Below are positions 18,101-27,846 of a stretch of 64,000 nt of DNA, piece after piece. The stretch comes from JBCDGZ01 sp038750655. Its GTDB lineage: Bacteria; Bacteroidota; Bacteroidia; Chitinophagales; Saprospiraceae. The stretch lies in contig JBCDGZ010000019.1 in the NCBI GenBank assembly GCA_038750655.1, positions 1-64,000 of the forward strand, in the 5' to 3' direction. Numbering within the stretch: the stretch's first letter is position 1; every line of letters begins with the position of its first letter. The notes beneath the pieces are model-generated. The model ran no database searches and was not told the origin of the DNA. It saw only the letters and a list, made by a program, of their open reading frames with translations. The position numbers and the translations under genes are program-made.

Positions 18101-21100
18101 CCATAGCAGGCTTCCCGATGCTGGACGAAGGAACCTTGCTGATCCCCTGGCTTGGTGCCAATGGCTTCCAACTTGAGGTGGAAGATGGGATGGATGAAGA
18201 TATGAATATTGTTACTAAAGGGGTCAAAGAAATTGAAGATACGGAATTGACTTTTGCAAAGATAGACGCGAGAAGTGAGCAACAGCAGCTGCCTATTGAT
18301 GTGACCGATAAGCTTCATTATTTGGGGATCAATAATAAGGCCGATGGAACAGCCAGCTCCGGAGACTTACCAGCTAGCAGTCGCTTGTTGATTACTGACT
18401 TTTTTGTGGAAAGTAAAAAGGATAGAGCGGTGAGTCAAGGAAAAATGGTCCTTACCTTATTGCAAGAAATTGAAATAGATGACGAGAAAAAATACTTACG
18501 TTTTTTAAGTAAGCCAATCACGGTCACGGACCAAAAAAGTGCTGCGGATGCCAATGAGGTGATCGCCCAACTGGGCAGCCCCGACATCCCGCTGGAACTA
18601 CAAACCACAGTTACTCAGGTGCATGGAGGCAATGACATCATTTTCCAAAAAAAGCCCTACAGTGCCAATGGTGCAAAAGGCAGCTTTGCCAGAATTACCT
18701 GCGATGATGGATTTGTGAACTACCACTTAGAAGGCGTAATCAAATTCCGCTATGAGGAAGATGCAGAAAGCAAAGTTACCCAACTCCTCAAATATGATAT
18801 TGAGTCAGAATCAGGAACCATCAATGGAACCAAGCAAGAACGTTTTGTAGAAGCCAGCGGGCAGGCCAGTATTCGTTTTGTGCTGGACTCTGGGGATGAT
18901 TTTAATAGAGGAGCCAATCACTCCTTAAGCCAGTTTATTGCTGGACTAGAGAAGACCGATGGGCTATCGGATGAAGAATGGGGCTTTTCTACCTTCGAGG
19001 GCAGACAGCTGACCTTTGTGCCGGGAGAAAATTTTCTGGGCTATCTGGATTTAAGAGCAGATAAAGTAGTTTCCGTTGCTCAAACTTCGGAGATACTTGA
19101 AAGGGCTACTAAACCGGAGTTCATTGGTTTGGTATTCAATAGGATTCATTTTGAGGTTATTGATTTGAATGGAGGGGATGGGGAAGCCTTGTCGCCAATG
19201 GTGAGTAATGCGCTTTTCGATTTTGCGGCGAATCAGGGCTTTTTTGCAAAATATGAAAATGAAGAACCACTAGTCAAAAAAGCAGATAAGGCCAGTTTCG
19301 CCAAATGGGGCTACACCCTCGAAAAGCTCCAATTTGAAATTCGCAATAATGTATTTTTTGGAAGCGAAGGCGTACTTTTTGAAGGCAGCACGCATATCCC
19401 CTTGTTTGCGGCGGACCCTCCGCAGAAAGTAGCAGATGTCACTTTTGCAGAGGGCTATGTGCCTTTTAAAGGAGAAATCCTGTACGATCAAAGGGTGCTG
19501 TTGCGCTCTCAGGTAGATAAGACCGCTCACAAAATATTCTATTCTGAATTTATCCCAGGGCTGGGCTTTCGACTTAATAATAGCTCTCAAATCGATTTCC
19601 TATTCGATGTAGCCAAGGGAGAGTTTGAATCCAAGGCTGCGTTTAACGGCATCTCCCTACTGGTCGTCACCCCCGAAGTCTTAGCAGATTTTAACTTACT
19701 GGGCTCTGATCAGGACACCAGGGAACAACTGGATTTTATTGACTTTGTGTTTCCCTTTTTCTCTTTTAATGGATTGACCATTAATATGGAGGAGGAAAGT
19801 TGTGGGAAGCCTTTCCGAGGGATACAATCCTTGAATTTTGGAACCTGGGGAGTACTGCCGGAAATGGTGGCGAGTAAGCTGAAGGGCTTAAGCAATGCTG
19901 GTGGCGGTGGCCAAGGTGGTCAGGCCAACGCTGGTGCTAGCCAGCAACAACGACAAAGTCTAGTTGCGGCCAACCAGGATAAGATCAAACCGGGCTTTCA
20001 AGACATCCCCATCTCAATCGATGTACCGACCTTCCACTGCGAAGGAGAGAAGGAATACAAATTTACCCTCACCGTTAATATTGAGTTGAAAAAAGATGAT
20101 GAGAACGACGATAGCCCGACTAGTAGCAATACCAGCACTGCTGGGCAAGGCCAAAATGCTACATCTACCTACGGCCCCGGTTATCCTAGACCAACCGGAA
20201 ATGTGACCTATGAGTACATTCCACCGCCGACCAATGACTATGGTGCCGCTTGGAGTAGTTATTTTTCTCCTGATATTCCGCCACCAGTCGGGATCAGGAA
20301 TACCAGTTTGCCTGGTGAATACAAAGCCTATTCAACGGATGCCATAGGCGTACCGCCGGCACAGCAAACTCCTCCTCCCCGGCCGCAGCAACCCCGACCC
20401 AAGAAGAAGGCCAAAACCGCTAACTTCACCGCTTCGGGGCAGCTCAATTTTGTGTGTGAATCTGATGGGCAGAAACTTGATTTTACAAGGGTCGAGCTGG
20501 GCTGTTTTGCTATCGAAGCCGAATATGGACCTGCCAAATTATCCGGGGGAGTCAATATTCTTAGAAGTGTTGTGATGGACGAGAAGGATGATAAAACGAC
20601 AGATGACGACGACGATTCTGCAAAATACGGCAAGGGCTTTAAAGGCTTTATAAAACTGGATTTTGATGCTTTCAAAGGCCTGGGGGTTACGGCCGTTGGG
20701 CAGTTTGGTTCTGTCCGTCAGGGGGGAGAGGAGTTTACCTACTTCTTCGTGGATGCCGAAGGCTACTTTGGTAAGGGCTTCCCGATTACCCCAAATACAC
20801 CGGTTGCTAGTTTCTATGGACTAGGTGGAGGCATCCGTTATAATATGAGGGAAGAGGAATTTCCGGAAAAAACCAATTATACCAGCCCACCAGATAATAA
20901 CGATTTTTGTAAGCTTGATGACGCCTATCTGGCCGCCGGTGTATCTTTGACCGGTGCAGTATACGCCCCCAAGAAAAGTCAATATGGAGGGAAGTTCTAT
21001 GTTTTGGTTGGTTCTCCCAGCCCCAGCCAAGCCTATATGGGGAACCTTGGTTTTGACATTGCTATTAGTAACGATGACGGTATAAAATTCGAAAAACTCA

Positions 21101-24100
21101 CGATACTCGGTAACGCCTATTTCCTCTACAAGGAAATTGCTACTTACCGCACCGAGCATGCTGCCGTTATAGAATCAAAATTGGCGTATAATTTCTCGGA
21201 TAAGCTATTGACAGGGGAGTTCAATTATAAAGCTTTGTTGGGGCCAAAAGAATACCCCATCTTCCGCGCGCCCAAGGACCTATCGGAAATTGGAGACGAT
21301 AAATACAACAGGGGCCAATTATTTATGGATTTCAAGAAAGGAGATTGGGACCTCAAGTTCGGCTCCTGGGATGATCCATCCTCTAATGGCCAAGGGAGGG
21401 GAAGACAATCTCCTCCTTCGGGATTACCTTACAATAGCCATAAAGTAACCGTTATTCCGGGGATAGGGGTCAATATTGATGCTTATCTACAGGCTGGTAT
21501 GAATGTAGATCCGATCCCCCCGCTAAGCAATCTCATTCCTGATTACAGAGGAAGGGGACCTGAGAATTCAGAACGGCCAGCCTCGGGCCTGTACCGCTCT
21601 GGACAGGGTATTGTAATGGGGGCGAAAATCTCTGTTAAAGAGGAAATCAATTTACTCGTACTTTATGGAGAATTAAAAGCAGGTATCGGTTTTGATGCCA
21701 CTCTCCGGAAGGTGAAACCACCAGCTTGTGATCCAGATATTGGCTTGAAAAATTGGTATATCCAGGGGCAAGCCTACGCTTATTTCAGTAGTACCTTAAA
21801 ACTTGATGCAAAAGTCTTTGGAATCGGAAAAACCTTCGATGTATTTGACATGAGGGCCTCCGTCATAGCTCAAGCTCAATTCCCCAATCCTTCTTATTTT
21901 GCTGGAGAAGTCCATGTGTACTATGATGTAGCGGGAGGACTGTACAAGGATGACTTTAGAGAATATATAGAGCTGGGCCAGAAGCCCTGTGGAAAACCGC
22001 TCAATGAGGATTTTAGAAGACCTAATCCAATTGCCAATATTCAAGTCTTTGACAGTTGTAATCCTGCCAATGAGGATACCGAAGTAGGGGTATTTACAAA
22101 TCCAGAGATCACCACTCGCTTTTCGCTCAATCAGCACATTGAAATTCCAATTTATAATTCAGACGGGGAAGAAAAGGGATTTGAAAAATACCTTCCGACG
22201 ATCAAAAAACTAGAGCTTAAATTAGTAAAGCTGCCAGAGGGAGGGAATGCTGATGTTACGCTAGGCCAAGTGAAGTTTAACCGCAGAATAGAACCCTCCG
22301 GAAAAAAGATCGAGTTGTTGATGTCAGACCTACTTGCAGATAATGGAGAATATGAGTTACACTATGAATTTATTTGGCAGAAGTTGGTAAATGGGGTATA
22401 TGAGGATGCGGTAGACGAGGATACTGGAAAGAAGTTTATTGATAAAGGAATAGCGAAATTTACCACGGGCAGCCTGGGTAGAACCATAGAGCCTGTGATG
22501 CTGCGCTATGCTGCTCCTGGAGATCGACAACGCTTTTGGACGAAAGGTTACGCGGATCCTGTATTGAAGTTTGTTCCTAAAATGGCGAATCATGCCCATA
22601 AGTTATTTCCTCCAACGTCAAAGATTCAACAAAAGGACGTCGACAATGAATATGTTGTCAAGCTGGTCCAGTTGGATCCTGACCCTGCCAACATCAAGAT
22701 AGAATACATCAACATTGATTATTATCCTAGAAAGACGGATGTTTTAGAAAGGAAAATAGCAACGAATACGGTAGGGAGCTTTAGCCTGCCAGTCATCACT
22801 TATGGCCCACCGGAGGAAGGTAGGGAAGTTCGTTTTAGTGCCCTTGATAATGTAGATTTAACCCCTAAAAAAATCTATCGCCTAAGCATACTCAAGCGCC
22901 CCCTACTTAATTCGAAGGGAGGAGAGAAACTTTCTTTGGAGCAAAAGAGAATAAGAGACCTGTATACGGAAGAAATATACACCATTCACTTTGGTGTAGG
23001 AGAAAAGACCATAGAAGAGAAATTAAATGTACAACTGCTTCCCGTCTTTCCAAAGAAGGAAGGACGGTCAGATTTTAATTCTGCTGTTGGAAAACCCAAA
23101 AGGAACCTTTTTCCCAATGAGAGTGCGGCAACTAGCATAAAAGATGCTATAAAAGTGAAAGACGGCAATTACTATTGGATACTTCCTGATGACTTAACGG
23201 AGAAGGAAGACTACTTCTTTGACTATTATGACCTCAATCGGATTGACAGAAATATGCAGGTCAGTTATAAGGAAGAATATCCTTTAGAGCGAGTACTTGT
23301 ACCCATGTTGTATAAGAATCCTCCGTTTCTTAGAGAGCCGCCCGAAATGTACAGTTTTTTCTATGCCTTACAAAATGGCGCTTCAAGCTTGAGCGGAGGC
23401 CCTATTAATTCAGATGATACCAAAAAGTATAAAACATTTTTATCCAAAGATTATAAAAGTAAATCCTACACAGGTTTAGAGCGGCCAGGTCGATATTTTG
23501 ATTTTATCCCTGCGTATTATCACTCTCTCGATAATCCTTTTAATCTCTTAGAGGACACCGAAATTGCACAGGGAGTATACAAGGAGAGTATTACAGACAC
23601 AAAGATACCAGAAGTAAGTAGCTCTACTTATACTTTAAAATTAGAGGATTATCGAAGCAGAATTCGTATTCGCCAGTCCAGACTTTGGTCCTACCTCTGT
23701 CATGTGGTTGGTGAAAATGAGGACTACTACGTCGATAAAAATATACTCGATAAAGCTTCCGTTGAGCAGATGAAAGTAGATGAAAAAGGGGCAAGTTTTT
23801 TTAGAGGTATTGGACTCCCTGATTTTACGCTTTGGGCAGCTGGTAAAAGATCAAGTAGTGATAGCTATACTACCCCCGAAGGGTATTCCTTGAATGAATT
23901 TGGTGAAGAGGGATCTCGGCTTAACTACACTGGTAAATTGGAATTGAAATATCCCATTAGTAATAACTGGGAGACCTTGGATGATGCAGACCGTGGATCG
24001 GCAAATTATATTCGTTTTGAAGTGCCAAAATTTCTTACATTTAGTGGGCTTAATGATCTCGAACGTAAGTATCCTCCTGAGATAAAAGATGATGTAGCCA

Positions 24101-27100
24101 CCACTCCTCAGTGGGCACCGATCAATCAAACAAAGGGAGCTATTGAAGGCTATTTGCTGCCAGAGTATAGCACACCTGTAGAGCTGGTGTACTTCCTTGA
24201 TGACGATAATCGTCTGGTCCTCATGGCGAATAATAGACAAAAAAGTGCCATGCTTTTCCCAAAGGATAAAGCACCTTTATTCATAAAAGACCAACTGCTC
24301 CAAGAAAAGATCACAGATGATGATTTTCAAGGAGGAGAGATGAAAGGACTTAAGTTTAGTGCTTCCAGTTATACCATCTTTAAAACAGAAGCTGCCAATG
24401 ATCTACTCCTCCAATCTGGGGAATATCCAGATGGATTTGAGAAAAGACAAATAGGATGGTGGCGTGATTATAAAGTGATTATCGTATTGGAAGATGGCTC
24501 TAAATGGTTCGTGGATAAGGATAAAGATAAATTCGCTCCAACGGATTTTAAACCCTGTGAAGGGGAGAATTGCGATTTTGATAACCAGACGGTACTTCCG
24601 TTTGAAAATCGACCTCAATCAATGCCCGGGGTGCTACAATTAGGGTATTTTGATATGGGTGGGCAAGGCGTTTCTTACGTTGCTCCCGCCGGAAATAATG
24701 GAAACTATTCCCTGAGAAAAAGTGAGGATGTTGATTTATATGATAATGGAGATGGGCAAATCTATTTAGCGGAAAAAGGAAAATGCCAAATTGATTATAC
24801 GGTAAAATTTGAGCAGGCTGGCCCTTACATCATACGAATCAAGTACGCGGTAGGAGGGGACAAAAAGAGCCCTCGATTGTCAACCAATTTTCTCGATAAT
24901 CAACAACTTGATGCAACGCTTCAGGCCTCTGCTTCGGGCATTCAATACGCTTATTTCACGACCTTTATTAAGGACGCTAATAAGATAGGGAAATTGAGAA
25001 TCAACTGGGATACTAATGGAGGGCGTGACACTCGCTTGTATAATATAGAGTATATTAAGATTCCGACCTTCTCTGATATTGAAAACGTTTTATTCAACTT
25101 ACTCCCTCAGCGCAATGTATACCCCGTAAAGCAATTAGGAGGGGATGCTTACAGTCCCCATCAATTATTTGCATTTGAAAAGGTGTCTGATGAGGAGTAC
25201 AATGCATTTTATATTAGTGATGGCCAGCAAAACTACCTGAACTACGATAGAGAAGGTATAGTGTCTTTCTCCAAAAGTACCAAACTGAATTGGGGCATCT
25301 TACCCATTCCCAATGATGAGGGCGTTCTAGAATGTGTTCTGTATGCAATTGCGCCAGTAGAATCGGGAGCAAAAATGATGTTTCTGAAATACGATCAGGA
25401 CAACGAAAAATTGATCGTTATCGAACAGAACGGCGCTGATTATACTAAAGAAACCGTCTTTACTTTAGAACCCTCAGAAATGCTTACTGCTGATTTGGAA
25501 GCTAGTTCCTGGGAGAAAGTGGTTTTTGAAAATATTAGAGGAGAGTGCTCCCTGAAAAATCTATTTCAGACTACTCCTCCTGCCTACATTTATATGCATA
25601 CTACGATGTCTCCAAGACACCATCCAGTCTTCTGGTCACGGGACTTGAGGACGGCCTATGTTGATGATGGAAAGTCTCGGAAAGTATACAATGATGTAGA
25701 CTGGAATGTTGATGTGCTGCAAAAGAGTGTTTCCTTGAATGAGTTATTTGGAAAGAGGTCTCGGAACGACAGACAGATTGTACACATCGTAGATGATGAA
25801 GGCAGAATTTATCGAGCGGATAATAGTGAGAACACCTCCACTTTCAAAGAGATCAATTGGAAAGAAGAGGCTTTGACTGGTATTGAATGGCCCTTTAATA
25901 TTAGGCCTGTTCGAGGAATACGTTTACCTCGTGTTTCGGCAACTGCAATTCCTGGTACCTTAGATTTAGAAAATAAAGATTGGGGCGGACCTTTGTTCAG
26001 CGGGGCTCCTGTTCAAGAAGGCGAAACTCCTGTTCCACCTACCTATTTGGATTTTCCTCCCCATTGGGCCAATAAGTATACGGTCAATGTTGAAAGCCCA
26101 GGAGTATATGTCATGGATATTAAATACAGCAGTGAGCAACTCGACTTAACCATTGGCAAAGATAATAACGGGGAAGAGGTAGCAGAAAAAATATCCAATA
26201 CGGCTCTTTCAGCTCCTTCTGTACTCAGAGTAATGGCGGCTAGTGAAAAAGTGCTTATCGAATTGCCCAAGCCAGAGGAAGGCAAGGAGTCTACTTATCG
26301 CGCCCTTATTTCATTCCAACAAGCTGGGAGCCAGTTGATAACCGTATCCAGTAGCGGCAGTAATAAAATTGAACGAATTGTTTTCCGCAAGCGAAACTTA
26401 CCCAGTACATTCGAAAGCCTAATTGACAATTATATTTCCTTTCAAGAAGATAACCAATGTTTGACAATCGATGACTTAGAAGGCGACAAAGATGGCGAGT
26501 TTACTTTCTCTATTGCAGATTGTGATCAATCCAAAAAGGATAGAAAATTCCAGCTTCCTGCTGCCCAAAAGTTTAACCAGATTGTATTTAATTATCCAGA
26601 TAAAGACGGAAAAGTTAATTCTGTTTCCATAGTCAGTAGGAAAAAGGGAGATGGATTTGAAATTGGAACAGAACCCTACATTAAAATTGATAATTGGTTC
26701 GGAGCTGGAAATCCAGAAAGACAGGAAGAAACTCAGCGTCAACTTTGGGAAATTATTTCCCTTGATGGGCAAGATCAAGGCAACTATCTATTCAGGAATC
26801 GTTTTTCTGGGGGCTATTTGACTTGGACACAAAAGCAAGACAAATTGACTATTGCCGTTAGTCATCCTAATCACCCTGCCAATAAGCATAAAATTAATGT
26901 AGAGAATGAAAAAAATAGTGATTCTGAATTATTTGAAAAAGATCGAAATTTCAAAGGAGCCTATAGAATTGCAGTATATGATCAGCAAAATCCCAGCAGC
27001 CCTTTGGGCTATTTAAGAATGGAAGACTTCCAAAGTAGGAACCCTCAATTAGCAAGGCTAGATGAAACGGCTGATCCCTTCGGTTTTCTTTGGGAAGTGA

Positions 27101-27822
27101 ACCATGCAGTAGATAGAGATGGCTCCGTTTCAGAAACCGAATATGAAATTCAAAGCTATCTTACCTATATGCCGCTGGAATATTCCTACATGCCAAAAAC
27201 AAGACGGCGAGGAGGAGAATGGGAGCCTCGCCCAGTTCAGGACAGGGTGCTAAGCATTACCCAGGGACAGGCCAGTTCTGATCTTTATAATTTCTACCTC
27301 CCCAAATCTAAAAAGTATTTAGGGATTAGTGATGAAGCCAATCCAATTACGGCCCATGAGGAGTCCAAGTATCTGTACAAATTGGAGCGGGTCAATGCTT
27401 CGGAGATATTGAGGCGGTATGGACTATCAGAGAATAAGGAATACTACATAAGCTCGGAAGGTAAGTACTTGTCGATGAGAGTAACTATTAATGAGCAGAA
27501 AGGACTCACTCGGAAAAAAAGAGGACTGTTGAAGCATATGGTAGATACCAAAGCGGAAGCCATCCCTTGGAAAATCAGATGGATTGATGGCGACTTTCAT
27601 TTGGTGAGTACAACGATGGCCATGGATAATAGGGGGAGTAAACTTTATGCCGTTCTCAAGTGGCTTGATGGTTTTTACATGTTAGGAGGGAGTCGACTGG
27701 GAGAGCATAAAGCGTTTAAGCTGATTATGGGAGAAGGTCGAAAATTTGTCTTCAAAGCCCACGAGCGGACGTATGATTTTAACCCTTCTTTTGAGAGTTA
27801 TTACAGTTTTGAAGAAAAATAG
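15118..27822 (+). CDS. Giant secreted surface protein, TANFOR-type, with C-terminal carbohydrate-binding-like modules
   Basis: 4234 residues; ATG at 15118 preferred over the adjoining TTG. Signal peptide to about residue 29 (ARIIFLVGFLFAVQSLYAQ). The N-terminal domain (VFPVRLTG...PPRSLDLRVYG...AQDLFFNAVLNDPVEP) and a middle segment (NWYIQGQAYAYFSST...AQFPNPSYFAGEVHVYY, about 2200-2260) match my recollection of Bacteroidota giant proteins annotated as TANFOR-domain proteins. A duplicated unit (KWAYSVDQLRFEI near 695; KWGYTLEKLQFEI near 1394) is followed by a Pro-rich break near 1700-1770 and a DDDDD patch. Toward the C-terminus I see a CBM6-like domain (about 3165-3315: GGQGVSY, SEDVDLY, IDYTVKFEQAGPYIIRIKYA), a second degenerate one (about 3597-3758) and ricin-like trefoil features (about 3767-3994: QLWEI...GNYLFRNRFSGGYLTW). 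No T9SS tail is visible. The 3' half is more AT-rich. Probable cell-surface protein. Confidence 0.8.
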   Translation: MKTRPLSMARIIFLVGFLFAVQSLYAQVFPVRLTGATTPPRSLDLRVYGNERAQDLFFNAVLNDPVEPTLQVYPRLSVERSGQIIYQTDPNFFGTPITLSQFDMQMIDGADLQPYLRAENLLGANANGGGAVEVPEGFIQICLQLSGVERNVPVSNKFCVSGNFQLNQAPQLIFPACGEQLQMQETQNMLFNWQPQHLASANSPQPVEYEFELVQLPDGYFNANDAFERSLRIFQTRTMMPNLLYTQAEPLLEAGKLYAWRVRAFSALHPTSKLFNNDGISEICTFRLYKDEPIDQRITVVDNPSPVGCSVFNTDYGPVTSTIAESVPLAQSDIVKLGYFNLELGPISGSPSGYSGEGEITFPLLQSKIAVTFSGLRVNEDKRVFEAEKVEAVVEPELKLYADQLAAANIRSAITDDYIDDLYNYFTGGKGQRRLVSGLNLSDPVTQRLPIGLDQDKQPTVAVIGIEFTPRSAYLHLASWSVIGQGTPIRFAATAVPATPHGMKSKAHLVALGTANIDGRTEKITEAFEITYSGDSRMYCDCKGYKEQDLEKGIRIAPKVIARADNGAPVVLDLKRKKGDIETYLGDVQELPEFKFAALPDFVFQPRGGKLDLRTNEKANLNSNVMERYNSPQNIEWRGLAMKNVALELPPSYNLTGKNEPLQLESGELFINEEQLAYGLFTKNNLLSLSEGRIEKWAYSVDQLRFEIPENLESKFSINGQLKTPIFEESFQYESSLREGFSGTTILDTKLPADKRTMGLWKANFQLNEESTVAAQLKLINDKRKLYPRGEFSGQLNMARTNEEVQQELLGNAATTISSVQSILGISKLDFTLSDLSLNAFKIDPYMEPAERYLLGGFDSEKAKMSMGGKALEIAAVQLRYEAAEEGKPERLGLAFDIVEGNNRLKFIFWAKANGDRFDYQGIEVEVIEVRCECVENEKFSSIIDYDQLYDRLAEQKYQQLIQEGTLSNSIGGSSIDFDPATLKSTIRATLVANTIAGFPMLDEGTLLIPWLGANGFQLEVEDGMDEDMNIVTKGVKEIEDTELTFAKIDARSEQQQLPIDVTDKLHYLGINNKADGTASSGDLPASSRLLITDFFVESKKDRAVSQGKMVLTLLQEIEIDDEKKYLRFLSKPITVTDQKSAADANEVIAQLGSPDIPLELQTTVTQVHGGNDIIFQKKPYSANGAKGSFARITCDDGFVNYHLEGVIKFRYEEDAESKVTQLLKYDIESESGTINGTKQERFVEASGQASIRFVLDSGDDFNRGANHSLSQFIAGLEKTDGLSDEEWGFSTFEGRQLTFVPGENFLGYLDLRADKVVSVAQTSEILERATKPEFIGLVFNRIHFEVIDLNGGDGEALSPMVSNALFDFAANQGFFAKYENEEPLVKKADKASFAKWGYTLEKLQFEIRNNVFFGSEGVLFEGSTHIPLFAADPPQKVADVTFAEGYVPFKGEILYDQRVLLRSQVDKTAHKIFYSEFIPGLGFRLNNSSQIDFLFDVAKGEFESKAAFNGISLLVVTPEVLADFNLLGSDQDTREQLDFIDFVFPFFSFNGLTINMEEESCGKPFRGIQSLNFGTWGVLPEMVASKLKGLSNAGGGGQGGQANAGASQQQRQSLVAANQDKIKPGFQDIPISIDVPTFHCEGEKEYKFTLTVNIELKKDDENDDSPTSSNTSTAGQGQNATSTYGPGYPRPTGNVTYEYIPPPTNDYGAAWSSYFSPDIPPPVGIRNTSLPGEYKAYSTDAIGVPPAQQTPPPRPQQPRPKKKAKTANFTASGQLNFVCESDGQKLDFTRVELGCFAIEAEYGPAKLSGGVNILRSVVMDEKDDKTTDDDDDSAKYGKGFKGFIKLDFDAFKGLGVTAVGQFGSVRQGGEEFTYFFVDAEGYFGKGFPITPNTPVASFYGLGGGIRYNMREEEFPEKTNYTSPPDNNDFCKLDDAYLAAGVSLTGAVYAPKKSQYGGKFYVLVGSPSPSQAYMGNLGFDIAISNDDGIKFEKLTILGNAYFLYKEIATYRTEHAAVIESKLAYNFSDKLLTGEFNYKALLGPKEYPIFRAPKDLSEIGDDKYNRGQLFMDFKKGDWDLKFGSWDDPSSNGQGRGRQSPPSGLPYNSHKVTVIPGIGVNIDAYLQAGMNVDPIPPLSNLIPDYRGRGPENSERPASGLYRSGQGIVMGAKISVKEEINLLVLYGELKAGIGFDATLRKVKPPACDPDIGLKNWYIQGQAYAYFSSTLKLDAKVFGIGKTFDVFDMRASVIAQAQFPNPSYFAGEVHVYYDVAGGLYKDDFREYIELGQKPCGKPLNEDFRRPNPIANIQVFDSCNPANEDTEVGVFTNPEITTRFSLNQHIEIPIYNSDGEEKGFEKYLPTIKKLELKLVKLPEGGNADVTLGQVKFNRRIEPSGKKIELLMSDLLADNGEYELHYEFIWQKLVNGVYEDAVDEDTGKKFIDKGIAKFTTGSLGRTIEPVMLRYAAPGDRQRFWTKGYADPVLKFVPKMANHAHKLFPPTSKIQQKDVDNEYVVKLVQLDPDPANIKIEYINIDYYPRKTDVLERKIATNTVGSFSLPVITYGPPEEGREVRFSALDNVDLTPKKIYRLSILKRPLLNSKGGEKLSLEQKRIRDLYTEEIYTIHFGVGEKTIEEKLNVQLLPVFPKKEGRSDFNSAVGKPKRNLFPNESAATSIKDAIKVKDGNYYWILPDDLTEKEDYFFDYYDLNRIDRNMQVSYKEEYPLERVLVPMLYKNPPFLREPPEMYSFFYALQNGASSLSGGPINSDDTKKYKTFLSKDYKSKSYTGLERPGRYFDFIPAYYHSLDNPFNLLEDTEIAQGVYKESITDTKIPEVSSSTYTLKLEDYRSRIRIRQSRLWSYLCHVVGENEDYYVDKNILDKASVEQMKVDEKGASFFRGIGLPDFTLWAAGKRSSSDSYTTPEGYSLNEFGEEGSRLNYTGKLELKYPISNNWETLDDADRGSANYIRFEVPKFLTFSGLNDLERKYPPEIKDDVATTPQWAPINQTKGAIEGYLLPEYSTPVELVYFLDDDNRLVLMANNRQKSAMLFPKDKAPLFIKDQLLQEKITDDDFQGGEMKGLKFSASSYTIFKTEAANDLLLQSGEYPDGFEKRQIGWWRDYKVIIVLEDGSKWFVDKDKDKFAPTDFKPCEGENCDFDNQTVLPFENRPQSMPGVLQLGYFDMGGQGVSYVAPAGNNGNYSLRKSEDVDLYDNGDGQIYLAEKGKCQIDYTVKFEQAGPYIIRIKYAVGGDKKSPRLSTNFLDNQQLDATLQASASGIQYAYFTTFIKDANKIGKLRINWDTNGGRDTRLYNIEYIKIPTFSDIENVLFNLLPQRNVYPVKQLGGDAYSPHQLFAFEKVSDEEYNAFYISDGQQNYLNYDREGIVSFSKSTKLNWGILPIPNDEGVLECVLYAIAPVESGAKMMFLKYDQDNEKLIVIEQNGADYTKETVFTLEPSEMLTADLEASSWEKVVFENIRGECSLKNLFQTTPPAYIYMHTTMSPRHHPVFWSRDLRTAYVDDGKSRKVYNDVDWNVDVLQKSVSLNELFGKRSRNDRQIVHIVDDEGRIYRADNSENTSTFKEINWKEEALTGIEWPFNIRPVRGIRLPRVSATAIPGTLDLENKDWGGPLFSGAPVQEGETPVPPTYLDFPPHWANKYTVNVESPGVYVMDIKYSSEQLDLTIGKDNNGEEVAEKISNTALSAPSVLRVMAASEKVLIELPKPEEGKESTYRALISFQQAGSQLITVSSSGSNKIERIVFRKRNLPSTFESLIDNYISFQEDNQCLTIDDLEGDKDGEFTFSIADCDQSKKDRKFQLPAAQKFNQIVFNYPDKDGKVNSVSIVSRKKGDGFEIGTEPYIKIDNWFGAGNPERQEETQRQLWEIISLDGQDQGNYLFRNRFSGGYLTWTQKQDKLTIAVSHPNHPANKHKINVENEKNSDSELFEKDRNFKGAYRIAVYDQQNPSSPLGYLRMEDFQSRNPQLARLDETADPFGFLWEVNHAVDRDGSVSETEYEIQSYLTYMPLEYSYMPKTRRRGGEWEPRPVQDRVLSITQGQASSDLYNFYLPKSKKYLGISDEANPITAHEESKYLYKLERVNASEILRRYGLSENKEYYISSEGKYLSMRVTINEQKGLTRKKRGLLKHMVDTKAEAIPWKIRWIDGDFHLVSTTMAMDNRGSKLYAVLKWLDGFYMLGGSRLGEHKAFKLIMGEGRKFVFKAHERTYDFNPSFESYYSFEEK

Positions 27823-27846
27823 TGCTCATCAATTACATTAATTAAA

